Assembly (NCBI GenBank): GCA_051000345.1
Contig: JBPCOJ010000082.1
Location: 1 to 13,656 of the forward strand
DNA length: 13,656 nt
Reading direction: 5' to 3'
Source: JBHENC01 sp051000345
GTDB lineage: Bacteria; Acidobacteriota; Blastocatellia; Pyrinomonadales; Pyrinomonadaceae
Below, in pieces: positions 7,256 through 13,656 of this stretch. The position numbers and the translations under genes are program-made. The notes under the pieces were generated by a model. The model did not search any database. It saw only the letters and a list, made by a program, of their open reading frames with translations, and was not told the origin of the DNA. The stretch's first letter is position 1, and each line of letters opens with the position of its first letter.

Positions 7256-7843
7256 GCGCGTCCGGGTGAATGTTCCAGCCGAAGAGACCTGCCAGCCCCA
7301 TTAGCAAACCGAACACGGTGGGATCATCGCCAGCGCAAAGAGCCAGCGTTTTTGCGTCAGCGCGGTGACGGCTAAAAGCGAAATTGCTATTGATAGAAGC
7401 GCGTCCGACAAATCGAATTGATCGTCGCGGAAGTTTAATCGGTCGTAAGTTTTATCGGCTTTGTCCGCGTCGTCCTGCTGCGTTTTTTTCTTTTCTCCCT
7501 GCTCTTTGGCAATCGCTTCGTAGGCGTCGAGTTGTTGATAAACGGCTTGCGCTGACGAAGGCGCGGCGGCGCGGGCGGCGGTTAATTGCGCGACGGTGGC
7601 TTTGGCGACTTCCTCGCGTATGTTGCGCGCTTGATACCAACTGTAGCTGTCGATTTTGTCGGCCTGTGCCTGCTGCATTCCCTGCGCGATGTTGTTGTCC
7701 TTGACGCCGCAGACGCCCATAAATGTCGCAAGCAAGGCGACGGTGACGGCGACTGCCGTGTTCAATTGTCCCTTGCGTTTCTCCGCGCCTGACTTATCGT
7801 CATCATCGTCGTCGTTGACATACTCCGTCGGGTCTACTTCCAT
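7236..7843 (-). pseudogene. DUF4337 membrane protein with a one-base frameshift near the C-terminus
   Basis: The protein begins MEVDPTEYVN followed by six Asp, TM1 (about 27-48), and a charged helical middle with QADKIDSYSWYQARNIRE, the hallmark of DUF4337. A second helix is DLSDALLSIAISLLAVTAL, then WLFALAM. In the starting frame it then runs into IPPCSVC and a TAA (7303-7301). One frame over, the DNA goes on with TVFGLLMGLAGLFGWNIHPD and ALTRMLS to a TAG at 7238-7236, the expected third helix and tail. The loss of one base at about 7315-7328 (next to GGTGGGATC on the plus strand) explains this. The start is ATG 7843-7841: AGGAG (7855-7851) is 7 nt before it, but only 1 nt before the ATG at 7849. 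DUF4337 has no known function. The lesion may be real or an assembly error. The shortened protein would lose its last helix. Confidence 0.8.
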
Positions 7844-8175
7844 GCTCATGCTCCTTCCGTGTTTTATCGCTCGAAATACTTTACGGATAATTTACACTAA
7901 ATTGAAAGCGAGCTGTAATTTTACGGGAGCAATACGCTGCCTCGCGGTTTGCTTGGAGATAGACAGAGCGGCGCGGATGGGCGATAATATCCGCTTTTAG
8001 TTAGTGTGAGTTTGTCGATCATCAATTGCACGCCGAACTTTTGTGCGTTCGATGATTTTATGCGCTCGCAATCTCTCGGCTCACTTACCGGATCATGGCG
8101 CGCGTGCGATCATCTCGCGCAGCGCAAGCAAGTTATCTCAAGTTTCTTTAACGAATAGAAAGGACACGTTTAATC
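7844..8175. other. 332-bp divergent intergenic region upstream of the pyrophosphatase
   Basis: It holds the promoters of the minus-strand DUF4337 gene and the plus-strand pyrophosphatase. The clear signals are AGGAG (minus, 7855-7851) for DUF4337 and AAAGGA (8159-8164) for the pyrophosphatase. There is an AT-rich patch at 7867-7915 and a hairpin followed by TTTT at 8018-8059. No convincing -35/-10 pair was found. The open frames crossing it have no coding character. Confidence 0.55.
8018..8059 (+). promoter_or_regulatory. Hairpin with T-run in the pyrophosphatase leader (possible attenuator)
   Basis: ATCATCAATTGCAC (8018-8031) pairs with GTGCGTTCGATGAT (8043-8056) at 11 of 14 positions around an 11-nt loop, followed by TTTT. 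It lies 117 bp before the GTG start of the pyrophosphatase. If transcription starts upstream, it could act as a weak attenuator. If the start lies downstream, it may be chance. The stem has an internal mismatch block, so support is modest. Confidence 0.3.
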
Positions 8176-10926
8176 GTGGAACTATTGTCGATGTTTATTA
8201 CAGGCCTGCTCATGCTCGGCTTCGCAGTCTCCTTCTTTTTTAATTATTTGAGACACGGCGCGAATTCACGCGCCAGTGCCGGATCATTCGCACGCCGCTT
8301 ATCCGCGCGCGGCTCGCGCATCAGCCGCACAGCAATTGGCGTTGCGGCAACATTCGCGGTGCTGTGTGCGGGCGCGCCCGCCGCGTTCGCACAGGAAGCG
8401 CACAGAGCGGGCGGCGAAGCTAATTTGAAATTGCCGGATTTGTCGCAGGTCGCGTTTCTGGGCGTGAACGGGCGCACATTATTAATGATCGGCTTGCTGT
8501 TCTGCGCGCTCGGAATGTTGTTCGGCTTCATGATTTTCACGCAGTTGAAGAACATGCCCGTGCATCGCTCGATGCGCGAGATTTCCGAGCTGATTTACGA
8601 AACCTGCAAAACTTATCTCATCACGCAGGGTAAATTCATACTCATTCTCGAAGCGTTTATCGCCGTCGTTATTCTGCTTTACTTCGGCTTGCTGCTGAAG
8701 CTCGAAGCATCGCGCGTCGCCATTATTCTGATCTTCAGTTTGATCGGCATCGCAGGCAGCTACGGCGTCGCGTGGTTCGGCATACGCGTTAATACGTTCG
8801 CCAATTCGCGCACCGCGTTTGCTTCGCTCGGAGGCAAGCCGTATCCGATCTACGCGATTCCGCTCAAGGCCGGAATGAGCATCGGCATGATGTTGATTTC
8901 AGTCGAACTGTTCATCATGCTCTGCATCTTACTGTTTATTCCGGGCGATTACGCAGGCCCCTGCTTTATCGGTTTCGCCATCGGCGAATCGTTGGGTGCG
9001 GCGGCGCTGCGCATCGCGGGCGGCATCTTTACGAAGATCGCGGACATCGGCGCGGACTTGATGAAGATCGTTTTTAAGATCAAGGAAGACGACGCGCGCA
9101 ATCCGGGCGTCATCGCGGACTGCACCGGGGATAACGCGGGCGATTCCGTCGGCCCATCGGCGGACGGCTTCGAGACTTACGGCGTGACGGGCGTCGCGCT
9201 CATTACGTTTATCCTTCTCGGCGTTGCCAATCCGACGGTGCAGGTTCAATTGCTCGTCTGGATTTTTGTGATGCGCATCATGATGATCGTGGCGAGCGCC
9301 GGGTCTTACTTTATCAACGAAGCGGCGGCGAAGGCGCGCTACGGCAATGCAAACGAAATGAACTTCGAGAAGCCTTTGACGAGTCTCGTCTGGCTTACTT
9401 CGATTGTTTCCGTCGTGCTGACTTACATCGTTTCATATTTGATGATCCCAGACCTCGGCGGCAATCCGACGCTCTGGTGGAAGCTGGCTTCGATTATTTC
9501 ATGCGGCACGCTGGCGGGCGCGATCATTCCCGAACTCGTCAAGGTTTTCACTTCCACCGAATCGCGCCACGTCAAGGAAGTCGTCACGTCTTCGGAAGAA
9601 GGCGGCGCATCGCTCAACATTTTATCGGGACTGGTGGCGGGTAATTTTTCAGCCTACTGGATCGGCATCAGTATTGTTGCGCTGATGGCTATCGCGTATC
9701 TTTTCAGCAACTATGGACTCGGCGCGCTGATGATTGCGCCCGCCGTGTTTGCCTTCGGACTCGTCGCGTTCGGATTCTTAGGCATGGGGCCTGTCACGAT
9801 TGCCGTTGATTCCTACGGGCCTGTCACGGACAACGCGCAATCCGTTTACGAGCTTTCTCTGATCGAGCAAGTTCCCGGCATCGAAGCCGAACTCAAAAGA
9901 GATTACAACGTCAACGTCAACTTTGATCGCGCCAAGCATCTGCTGGAAGAAAACGACGGCGCGGGCAACACTTTCAAAGCGACGGCGAAGCCTGTTTTAA
10001 TCGGCACGGCGGTGGTCGGCGTAACCACCTTGATCTTTTCTATTATTCAATCGCTGCGCATCGAAACAGTCGCCGCCGCAGTCGCCGCAGGGCGCACGCA
10101 GGCCGAGGGAGCCGCCGCGTTTTTTGAAAGCATATCGCTGCTCAATCCGCTCTTTCTGCTCGGACTCGTGACAGGCGGCGCAGTCATTTACTGGTTCACG
10201 GGCGCATCTATGCAGGCCGTGACGACGGGCGCATACCGCGCCGTCGAATTTATCAAGGCTAACATTCAACTCGAAGGCATCGAGAAGGCGTCAGTCGAAG
10301 ACAGCAAAAAAGTCGTGCTCATCTGCACGCAGTATGCGCAGAAAGGCATGTTCAATATCTTTCTGACCATCTTCTTTTCGACGCTCGCCTTTGCCTTCCT
10401 CGAACCGTTCTTCTTTATCGGCTATCTGATCTCCATCGCCATCTTCGGCTTGTATCAAGCGATTTTCATGGCGAACGCAGGCGGCGCGTGGGACAACGCG
10501 AAGAAGGTCGTCGAAGTCGAACTTAAAGCTAAGGGAACGCCCTTGCACGATGCGACAGTCGTCGGCGATACCGTCGGCGATCCGTTCAAGGACACGTCTT
10601 CTGTAGCTTTGAATCCGGTCATTAAGTTTACAACCTTGTTCGGATTGCTCGCCGTCGAACTTGCCGTGAAGCTCACGAACGATGTCGGCGCAAACGTCAG
10701 CCACGCGCTTTCGGCGCTCTTCTTTATCATCTCGCTCGTCTTCGTCTGGCGCTCGTTCTACGGAATGCGCATCGGCTCGGAGAACAGGCCGAGCGACGGC
10801 GCGGTGAGACAGATAGAAATGTCGCACGCCGCCGGAGACGGACATAACGGACAACTCGGAAGCGGGCAGCAATCAACAGTCGGTGGTCAAGCACAATCGA
10901 ACGTGCGAACCACAGCCGACAGGTAA
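8176..10926 (+). CDS. hppA: Membrane-bound ion-pumping pyrophosphatase, divergent K+-independent type
   Basis: This 916-residue inner-membrane enzyme hydrolyses pyrophosphate to pump H+ and/or Na+ outward. The catalytic core is complete: TKIADIGADL (K287, D290, D294), EDDARNPGVIADCTGDNAGD (D315, D319, D323), then SADGFETY (D330, E333). Near the end are GGAWDNAKK (D773, K776, K777) and VVGDTVGDPFKDTS (D798, D802, K805, D806). The motif DCTGDNAGD replaces the usual DNVGDNVGD. GNTFKA puts Lys601 where K+-dependent enzymes have Ala, so K+-independence is expected from family knowledge. Glu333 sits where Na+-pumping members have the ion-gate Glu. Length exceeds the usual 660-800 because of an N-terminal part (TM1 about 5-24, an Arg/Ser-rich loop, then a signal-like helix ending AFAQE) and a polar tail after about 865. 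The start is GTG with AAAGGA 11 nt upstream; no better start exists before the core. bioY follows after 119 bp. Confidence 0.93.
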   Translation: MELLSMFITGLLMLGFAVSFFFNYLRHGANSRASAGSFARRLSARGSRISRTAIGVAATFAVLCAGAPAAFAQEAHRAGGEANLKLPDLSQVAFLGVNGRTLLMIGLLFCALGMLFGFMIFTQLKNMPVHRSMREISELIYETCKTYLITQGKFILILEAFIAVVILLYFGLLLKLEASRVAIILIFSLIGIAGSYGVAWFGIRVNTFANSRTAFASLGGKPYPIYAIPLKAGMSIGMMLISVELFIMLCILLFIPGDYAGPCFIGFAIGESLGAAALRIAGGIFTKIADIGADLMKIVFKIKEDDARNPGVIADCTGDNAGDSVGPSADGFETYGVTGVALITFILLGVANPTVQVQLLVWIFVMRIMMIVASAGSYFINEAAAKARYGNANEMNFEKPLTSLVWLTSIVSVVLTYIVSYLMIPDLGGNPTLWWKLASIISCGTLAGAIIPELVKVFTSTESRHVKEVVTSSEEGGASLNILSGLVAGNFSAYWIGISIVALMAIAYLFSNYGLGALMIAPAVFAFGLVAFGFLGMGPVTIAVDSYGPVTDNAQSVYELSLIEQVPGIEAELKRDYNVNVNFDRAKHLLEENDGAGNTFKATAKPVLIGTAVVGVTTLIFSIIQSLRIETVAAAVAAGRTQAEGAAAFFESISLLNPLFLLGLVTGGAVIYWFTGASMQAVTTGAYRAVEFIKANIQLEGIEKASVEDSKKVVLICTQYAQKGMFNIFLTIFFSTLAFAFLEPFFFIGYLISIAIFGLYQAIFMANAGGAWDNAKKVVEVELKAKGTPLHDATVVGDTVGDPFKDTSSVALNPVIKFTTLFGLLAVELAVKLTNDVGANVSHALSALFFIISLVFVWRSFYGMRIGSENRPSDGAVRQIEMSHAAGDGHNGQLGSGQQSTVGGQAQSNVRTTADR

Positions 10927-11045
10927 CAAACGCCATGTCGCATAAAGGGAGCGCGCGAAGAATGTCGCCGGAAACGTCGCCATAAATTTCGCACGACACG
11001 CGCGTTCCCGTATGCAACTTTTTCCATGCGAGAGGTTTGAATTCC

Positions 11046-11639
11046 GTGAACACTTTATCTGCCACATCAGAAACATTATCGAGCGCCGCACTTGCGCCGC
11101 TCGACCGCGCGCGCACCTTTGCGCTCGTTGTAGGCTTTAGCTTGCTGACCGCATTGGCCGCGCAAGTCGTCATCCCTGTGCCGCCCGTGCCGATTACCGC
11201 GCAGACCTTCGCCGTGCTGTTGACGGGCGCGGTGCTCGGCTCGCGTCTCGGCGCGCTAGCGATGATCGCTTACTTGATCGAAGGCGCAAGCGGCCTCCCC
11301 GTTTTTCAATCGGGACACGGCGGCGCGCATTATTTATTGTTTAGCCCGACGGCGGGCTATCTGTGGTCGTATCCGGCGGCGGCTTTTCTGACAGGATTGC
11401 TTGCAGAGCGCGGATGGGACAAGCGCTTCACGACGGCGGCGGCGGCAATGACGCTCGGCTCGCTTGTCATACTATTAACGGGATGGGCATGGCTCGCGCG
11501 CTACACTACGCCAACAGAAGCATTTCACTTCGGCGTCACGCGCTTTCTTATCGGCGACGCAGTGAAGATCGTGCTTGCGGCGGCGGTGCTTCCGACTGGC
11601 TGGAAGGCGCTGCGCCGTCGGGCATCGCATGAGAATTAA
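11046..11639 (+). CDS. bioY: BioY, biotin-binding S component of an ECF transporter
   Basis: A 197-residue membrane protein with about six helices. The BioY signature is PVPPVPITAQTFAVLLTGAV, then GSRLGALAMIAYLIEGASGL, PVFQSGHGGAHYLLFSPTAG and YLWSYPAAAFLTGLLAERGW. It binds and imports biotin, normally with the EcfT/EcfAA' energising module. No ATPase or EcfT gene lies in the window, so BioY either shares a module encoded elsewhere or works alone, as reported for some solitary BioY proteins. AGAGG (11031-11035) has 10 nt to the GTG at 11046, against only 1 nt to an upstream TTG at 11037, so GTG is chosen. The N-terminus before the first helix is about 25 residues. No BirA operator palindrome was seen in the 119-bp gap. 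A strong terminator follows 21 bp after the stop. Confidence 0.92.
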   Translation: MNTLSATSETLSSAALAPLDRARTFALVVGFSLLTALAAQVVIPVPPVPITAQTFAVLLTGAVLGSRLGALAMIAYLIEGASGLPVFQSGHGGAHYLLFSPTAGYLWSYPAAAFLTGLLAERGWDKRFTTAAAAMTLGSLVILLTGWAWLARYTTPTEAFHFGVTRFLIGDAVKIVLAAAVLPTGWKALRRRASHEN

Positions 11640-11660
11640 ACAAAGCGTTTGAGTAAGGTA

Positions 11661-11704
11661 AAATAAAGCCCTCGGTTGTTCACCGCAATCGGGGCTTTAT
11701 TTAT
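11661..11704. terminator. Strong bidirectional intrinsic terminator after bioY
   Basis: Arms AAATAAAGCCCTCGGTTG (11661-11678) and CAATCGGGGCTTTATTT (11686-11702) form a stem of about 17 bp with one bulge and one G-U pair around a 7-nt loop. On the plus strand the stem ends in TTTATTTATAT. On the minus strand it is preceded by an A-run that reads as T's. It lies between bioY and the KSI-like gene, whose ATG is only 23 bp further on. It ends the bioY transcript and leaves very little room for a promoter for the next gene. Confidence 0.85.
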
Positions 11705-11726
11705 ATGCAAGGGAGCACAAACAATT

Positions 11727-12110
11727 ATGTCAACGGAAATCGTTCAAAAAGCAGTGGCGGAATACTTCGCCGCGACGCGCGCGATGGATGCGGAAAGATG
11801 GGTAGCTGTTTTCGCTGAAGACGCAACGTCGCACGATCCTGTGGGAGCGCCCGCAATGAGCGGACACGCGGCGCTGCGCGAATTCTTTCAAAACATCACA
11901 GCACCGTTCGATCAAGTGGGATTGACTGAAGACTATATCTTCATCAATGGCGATGAGGCCGCCGTAAAGTGGACGGGACGCGGTGTCGGCAAAAACAAAC
12001 GCAAAGTTTCCTTTGAAGGCATAGACATTATCAAGGTGAACGCCGAAGGCAAGATTCAAACGCTGCACGCTTACTGGAACCCGAACATATTAATGGCGCA
12101 ACTCCAGTAG
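11727..12110 (+). CDS. SnoaL / ketosteroid-isomerase-like protein
   Basis: A 127-residue soluble protein of the NTF2-like cone fold. The order is AVAEYFAATRAMDAERW, VFAEDATSHDPVGAPAMSG, HAALREFF and a strand-rich second half ending LHAYWNPN. Compared with bacterial delta-5-3-ketosteroid isomerase, Tyr13, Asp37 and Asp100 fall at the places of the catalytic Tyr14, Asp38 and Asp99. The surrounding sequences SHDPVG and FEGIDIIKVN fit that pattern. This supports an isomerase-type acid/base pocket, but the superfamily is broad and the substrate is unknown. GGGAG (11711-11715) is 11 nt before the ATG, which fixes the start. Just upstream lies the bioY terminator. No partner gene in a steroid pathway is present. 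Confidence 0.8.
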   Translation: MSTEIVQKAVAEYFAATRAMDAERWVAVFAEDATSHDPVGAPAMSGHAALREFFQNITAPFDQVGLTEDYIFINGDEAAVKWTGRGVGKNKRKVSFEGIDIIKVNAEGKIQTLHAYWNPNILMAQLQ

Positions 12111-12189
12111 CCGCTGCGACGATAAGCGAGCGTTACGCGGACTTGCGACTACCTTAGCGCGTGTTCTTAAGCTATCAGAATTGAAAACC

Positions 12190-12582
12190 ATGTATACACT
12201 TAAAGTGCGCTCGCACGGGCGCGAAGAGATGCTGGAAATCACAAACGACGTGCAGCGCAAGATTGAAGAATCCGGCGCGCAGGAAGGCATCTGCGTGCTT
12301 TTTGTGCAGCACACGACTGCTGCGCTGACCGTTAATGAAAACGCCGACCCGGATGTACAGCGCGACATGCTTCAACACTTGCGCTCCCTCATCCCGCAGC
12401 ACGGCGTGGATTTTCGACATGCGGAAGAAAACTCCGACGCGCACTTAAAGGCAAGTCTCGTCGGTTCATCCGTCACAGTTCCCTTTCAGGATGGCAAGCT
12501 GTTGCTTGGTCGCTGGCAGGGCATTTATCTTTGCGAGTTTGACGGCGCACGGACTCGTCAAGTGATAATGATGCTGCGTTAA
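12190..12582 (+). CDS. yjbQ: YjbQ/UPF0047 protein, secondary thiamine-phosphate synthase type
   Basis: A 130-residue single-domain protein matching the UPF0047/YjbQ family from end to end. FVQHTTAALTVNENADPDVQ (about residues 37-56) is the family core. FRHAEENSDAHLKASLVGSS and GKLLLGRWQGIYLCEFDGAR follow, with the conserved His residues. Members are annotated from weak genetic evidence as secondary thiamine-phosphate synthases; the physiological role remains uncertain. I choose ATG 12190 over TTG 12181 because it starts the first strand (MYTLKVRS) directly. Neither has a clear Shine-Dalgarno. It stands alone between the KSI-like and DUF72 genes with 79- and 87-bp gaps; no terminator is seen on either side. 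Confidence 0.9.
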   Translation: MYTLKVRSHGREEMLEITNDVQRKIEESGAQEGICVLFVQHTTAALTVNENADPDVQRDMLQHLRSLIPQHGVDFRHAEENSDAHLKASLVGSSVTVPFQDGKLLLGRWQGIYLCEFDGARTRQVIMMLR

Positions 12583-12669
12583 TTGATCGACGTTTTTATT
12601 GTTCGCCTGTAAAGCGACGGCGTGTGCAGATTGCGCAGAGCCAGCATCGTCCGCGCTCATCAAATCAAC

Positions 12670-13521
12670 ATGGCTTTCTCTATTTCAAATGAGCGAGTGC
12701 AGATCGGCTGTCAGGGCTGGAACTACGATGATTGGATCACGAAGCCAGCCGATGCCGCGCGCGTCTTTTATCCGCAAGGCACGCGTGCCGCTACGATGCT
12801 CGAACTCTATTCGCGCGTCTTTGGAAGCGTCGAAATTGATTCGACGTTTTATGCCGTGCCTTCTGCCGCAACAGTTGACGGGTGGGCAAAACGCACGCCG
12901 CACGACTTCACTTTTTCATTGAAACTTCCGCAGGAGATTACGCATGAACGCAGCTTCGGCAGCGGCAGCATCAATGTGCTCTAAGAGTTTTGTGAACACG
13001 CGCGCCTTCTCGATGAAAAGCTCGCCGTCACACTCATACAGCTTCCGCCGCACTTCACGCAAACGCCGGAGAACATGCGCGCGCTCGAAAGATTTTTGCC
13101 AAACTTGCCGCGCGACATGCGTTTCAGCATAGAATTTCGCAGCCCTGATTGGATGAATGAAACGGCGCGCGACGTGCTGGCGAAATACAACGTTGCGCTT
13201 GCGCTTGTCGAAGGTCAATGGATTGCGCGCGCGCGTATGTGGCAATTCGTGGAAGAGCCGTCCGCTGATTTCGCTTATGTTCGCTGGATGGGCGAACGCG
13301 ATTTGACGCGCTTCGATGCGGTGCAGCGGGCGCAGGACGAGAGCCTGAAATTGTGGAGCGAAGCGATTACTCTGTTAGCCGAACGCACGCAAAATGTTTA
13401 CGCATATTTCAGCAACTACTACGAAGGCCACGCGCCCGCGAGCGCCAACAAATTAAAGCGACTGCTCGGGCAAAACGTCGTCGATCCATCGACACTCGAA
13501 GACCAGCCGTCGCTTTTCTGA
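12670..13521 (+). pseudogene. DUF72 protein interrupted by one in-frame TAA
   Basis: Without the stop at codon 105 (12982-12984) this is a 283-residue DUF72 protein of normal length. Residues 1-104 contain IGCQGWNYDDW, VEIDSTFYAVPSAATVDGWA and FTFSLKLPQEITHER. The same frame then continues EFCEHARLLDEKLAVTLIQL, PPHFTQTPENMRAL, FSIEFRSPDW, a long middle, and VYAYFSNYYEGHAPASANKL near the end. The frame does not shift, so one base change (for example from CTC AAA GAG to CTC TAA GAG) explains the lesion. The ATG at 12670 starts directly at MAFSISNERVQIG; no Shine-Dalgarno is visible. DUF72 proteins adopt a TIM-barrel fold; their role is not established. Either the gene is recently inactivated, the codon is an assembly error, or the TAA is read through. 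Nine base pairs after its stop an insertion sequence begins. Confidence 0.85.
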
Positions 13522-13552
13522 ATGAGCCGCGGCGTTGTTGCATAAATAGCTA

Positions 13553-13620
13553 CGGAGACGGCAGTGCTGGTAATCTTGATGTGTGACCAAGAAGAGAACC
13601 AAACAACAATACCGTCTCCG
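13553..13620 (+). repeat. Perfect 9-bp inverted repeat spanning the transposase start
   Basis: CGGAGACGG (13553-13561) is exactly complementary to CCGTCTCCG (13612-13620), with a 50-nt loop holding the GTG start. The second arm lies in codons 10-13 of the transposase. Only an RNA that starts left of 13553 would carry both arms. Confidence 0.5.
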
Positions 13621-13656
13621 CAACTGGAAACAATATAACGCAGCCCTTGTCCAACG
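13583..13656 (+). CDS. IS5-family transposase, N-terminal 24 codons (runs off the window)
   Basis: From GTG at 13583 the frame reads VTKKRTKQQYRLRNWKQYNA and continues ALVQR, matching the opening of IS5-family (IS903-type) DDE transposases, where R-N-W-x-x-Y-N-x-A-L-x-x-R-G is typical. A TGA lies two codons upstream in frame, so GTG is the most likely start. No ribosome site is evident, suggesting weak translation, as is common for transposases. The catalytic DDE residues lie beyond the window. Confidence 0.75.
   Translation, partial: MTKKRTKQQYRLRNWKQYNAALVQ

Larger units (their letters stand above)
13531..13656 (+). mobile_element. Left end of an IS5-family (IS903-like) insertion sequence, partial
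   Basis: The end sequence GGCGTTGTTGCATAAATAG (13531-13549) resembles the IS903-group termini I recall (GGCTTTGTTG...). The transposase start lies 52 bp inside. The other end and any 9-bp target duplication lie outside the window. If IS903-like, the nine bases 13522-13530 are a candidate duplication. Confidence 0.7.

Noticed and set aside
7798..7818. Trinucleotide GTC/ATC run as a microsatellite
   Set aside because: It simply encodes the six-Asp tract near the start of the DUF4337 protein.
7973..7998. GCGGAT...ATCCGC hairpin followed by TTTT in the pyrophosphatase leader
   Set aside because: Only a 6-bp stem with a 10-nt loop; too weak to call a terminator.
10936..11014. GGGAGCGCGCG / CGCGCGTTCCC inverted repeat between the pyrophosphatase and bioY
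   Set aside because: It matches at 10 of 11 positions but is built from CG repeats that are common in this genome, with a long spacer and no T-run.
10927..11045. Possible biotin-responsive operator upstream of bioY
   Set aside because: No BirA-type long palindrome and no BioR- or BioQ-like box was found in the gap.
12944..13132. Plus-strand open frame across the DUF72 lesion, in another frame
   Set aside because: A Ser/Arg-rich shadow; the true frame continues through the stop codon without any shift.

Overview
The window looks like a moderately GC-rich bacterial chromosome, most plausibly an acidobacterium of the Blastocatellia type. That placement is inferred from remembered family resemblance (a HYR-type surface-protein fragment, a divergent membrane pyrophosphatase with a lysine at the K+-determinant position, a PATAN-like hypothetical protein) and not from any search. 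No rRNA, tRNA, CRISPR array or complete mobile element was seen. The theme is ordinary membrane transport and energy genes in the middle, with decay and mobile DNA at both edges.

Left edge (1-1630, minus strand): the first codons of an IS982-like transposase run off the window. Next to them is the 3' remnant of a HYR/Ig-like surface-protein gene (215-761) with its own terminator. The remnant is split by a 113-bp element with 25-bp imperfect terminal inverted repeats and a TA duplication (450-562). Removing the element plus one TA restores a continuous reading frame, so this is a well-supported MITE insertion. The remnant abuts an intact minus-strand gene with a PATAN/DUF4388-like N-terminus (758-1630).

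Centre (1942-11639): an APC-family cationic amino-acid permease, a CstA/BtsT-type peptide or pyruvate transporter and a GT-C-like multipass membrane protein run on the plus strand with short gaps, probably as one transcription unit. A convergent DUF4337 membrane protein (7236-7843, minus) carries a one-base frameshift near its C-terminus; its restored end overlaps the end of the GT-C-like gene by 20 bp. Then come a large membrane-bound pyrophosphatase of 916 codons with an unusual N-terminus and the biotin transporter subunit BioY. BioY is followed by a strong bidirectional terminator.

Right edge (11727-13656, plus strand): a ketosteroid-isomerase/SnoaL-like protein with all three classical catalytic positions, a YjbQ/UPF0047 protein, and a DUF72 protein broken by a single in-frame TAA. 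The left end of an IS5-family (IS903-like) insertion sequence starts about 9 bp after the DUF72 stop codon. Both insertion sequences at the window edges carry a perfect inverted repeat with a 50-nt loop near their transposase start, which could protect them from read-through transcription.

Three genes in 13.7 kb carry a clear, recent-looking lesion (MITE insertion, one-base frameshift, nonsense codon). This suggests a genome under relaxed selection, or residual assembly errors for the two single-base lesions.
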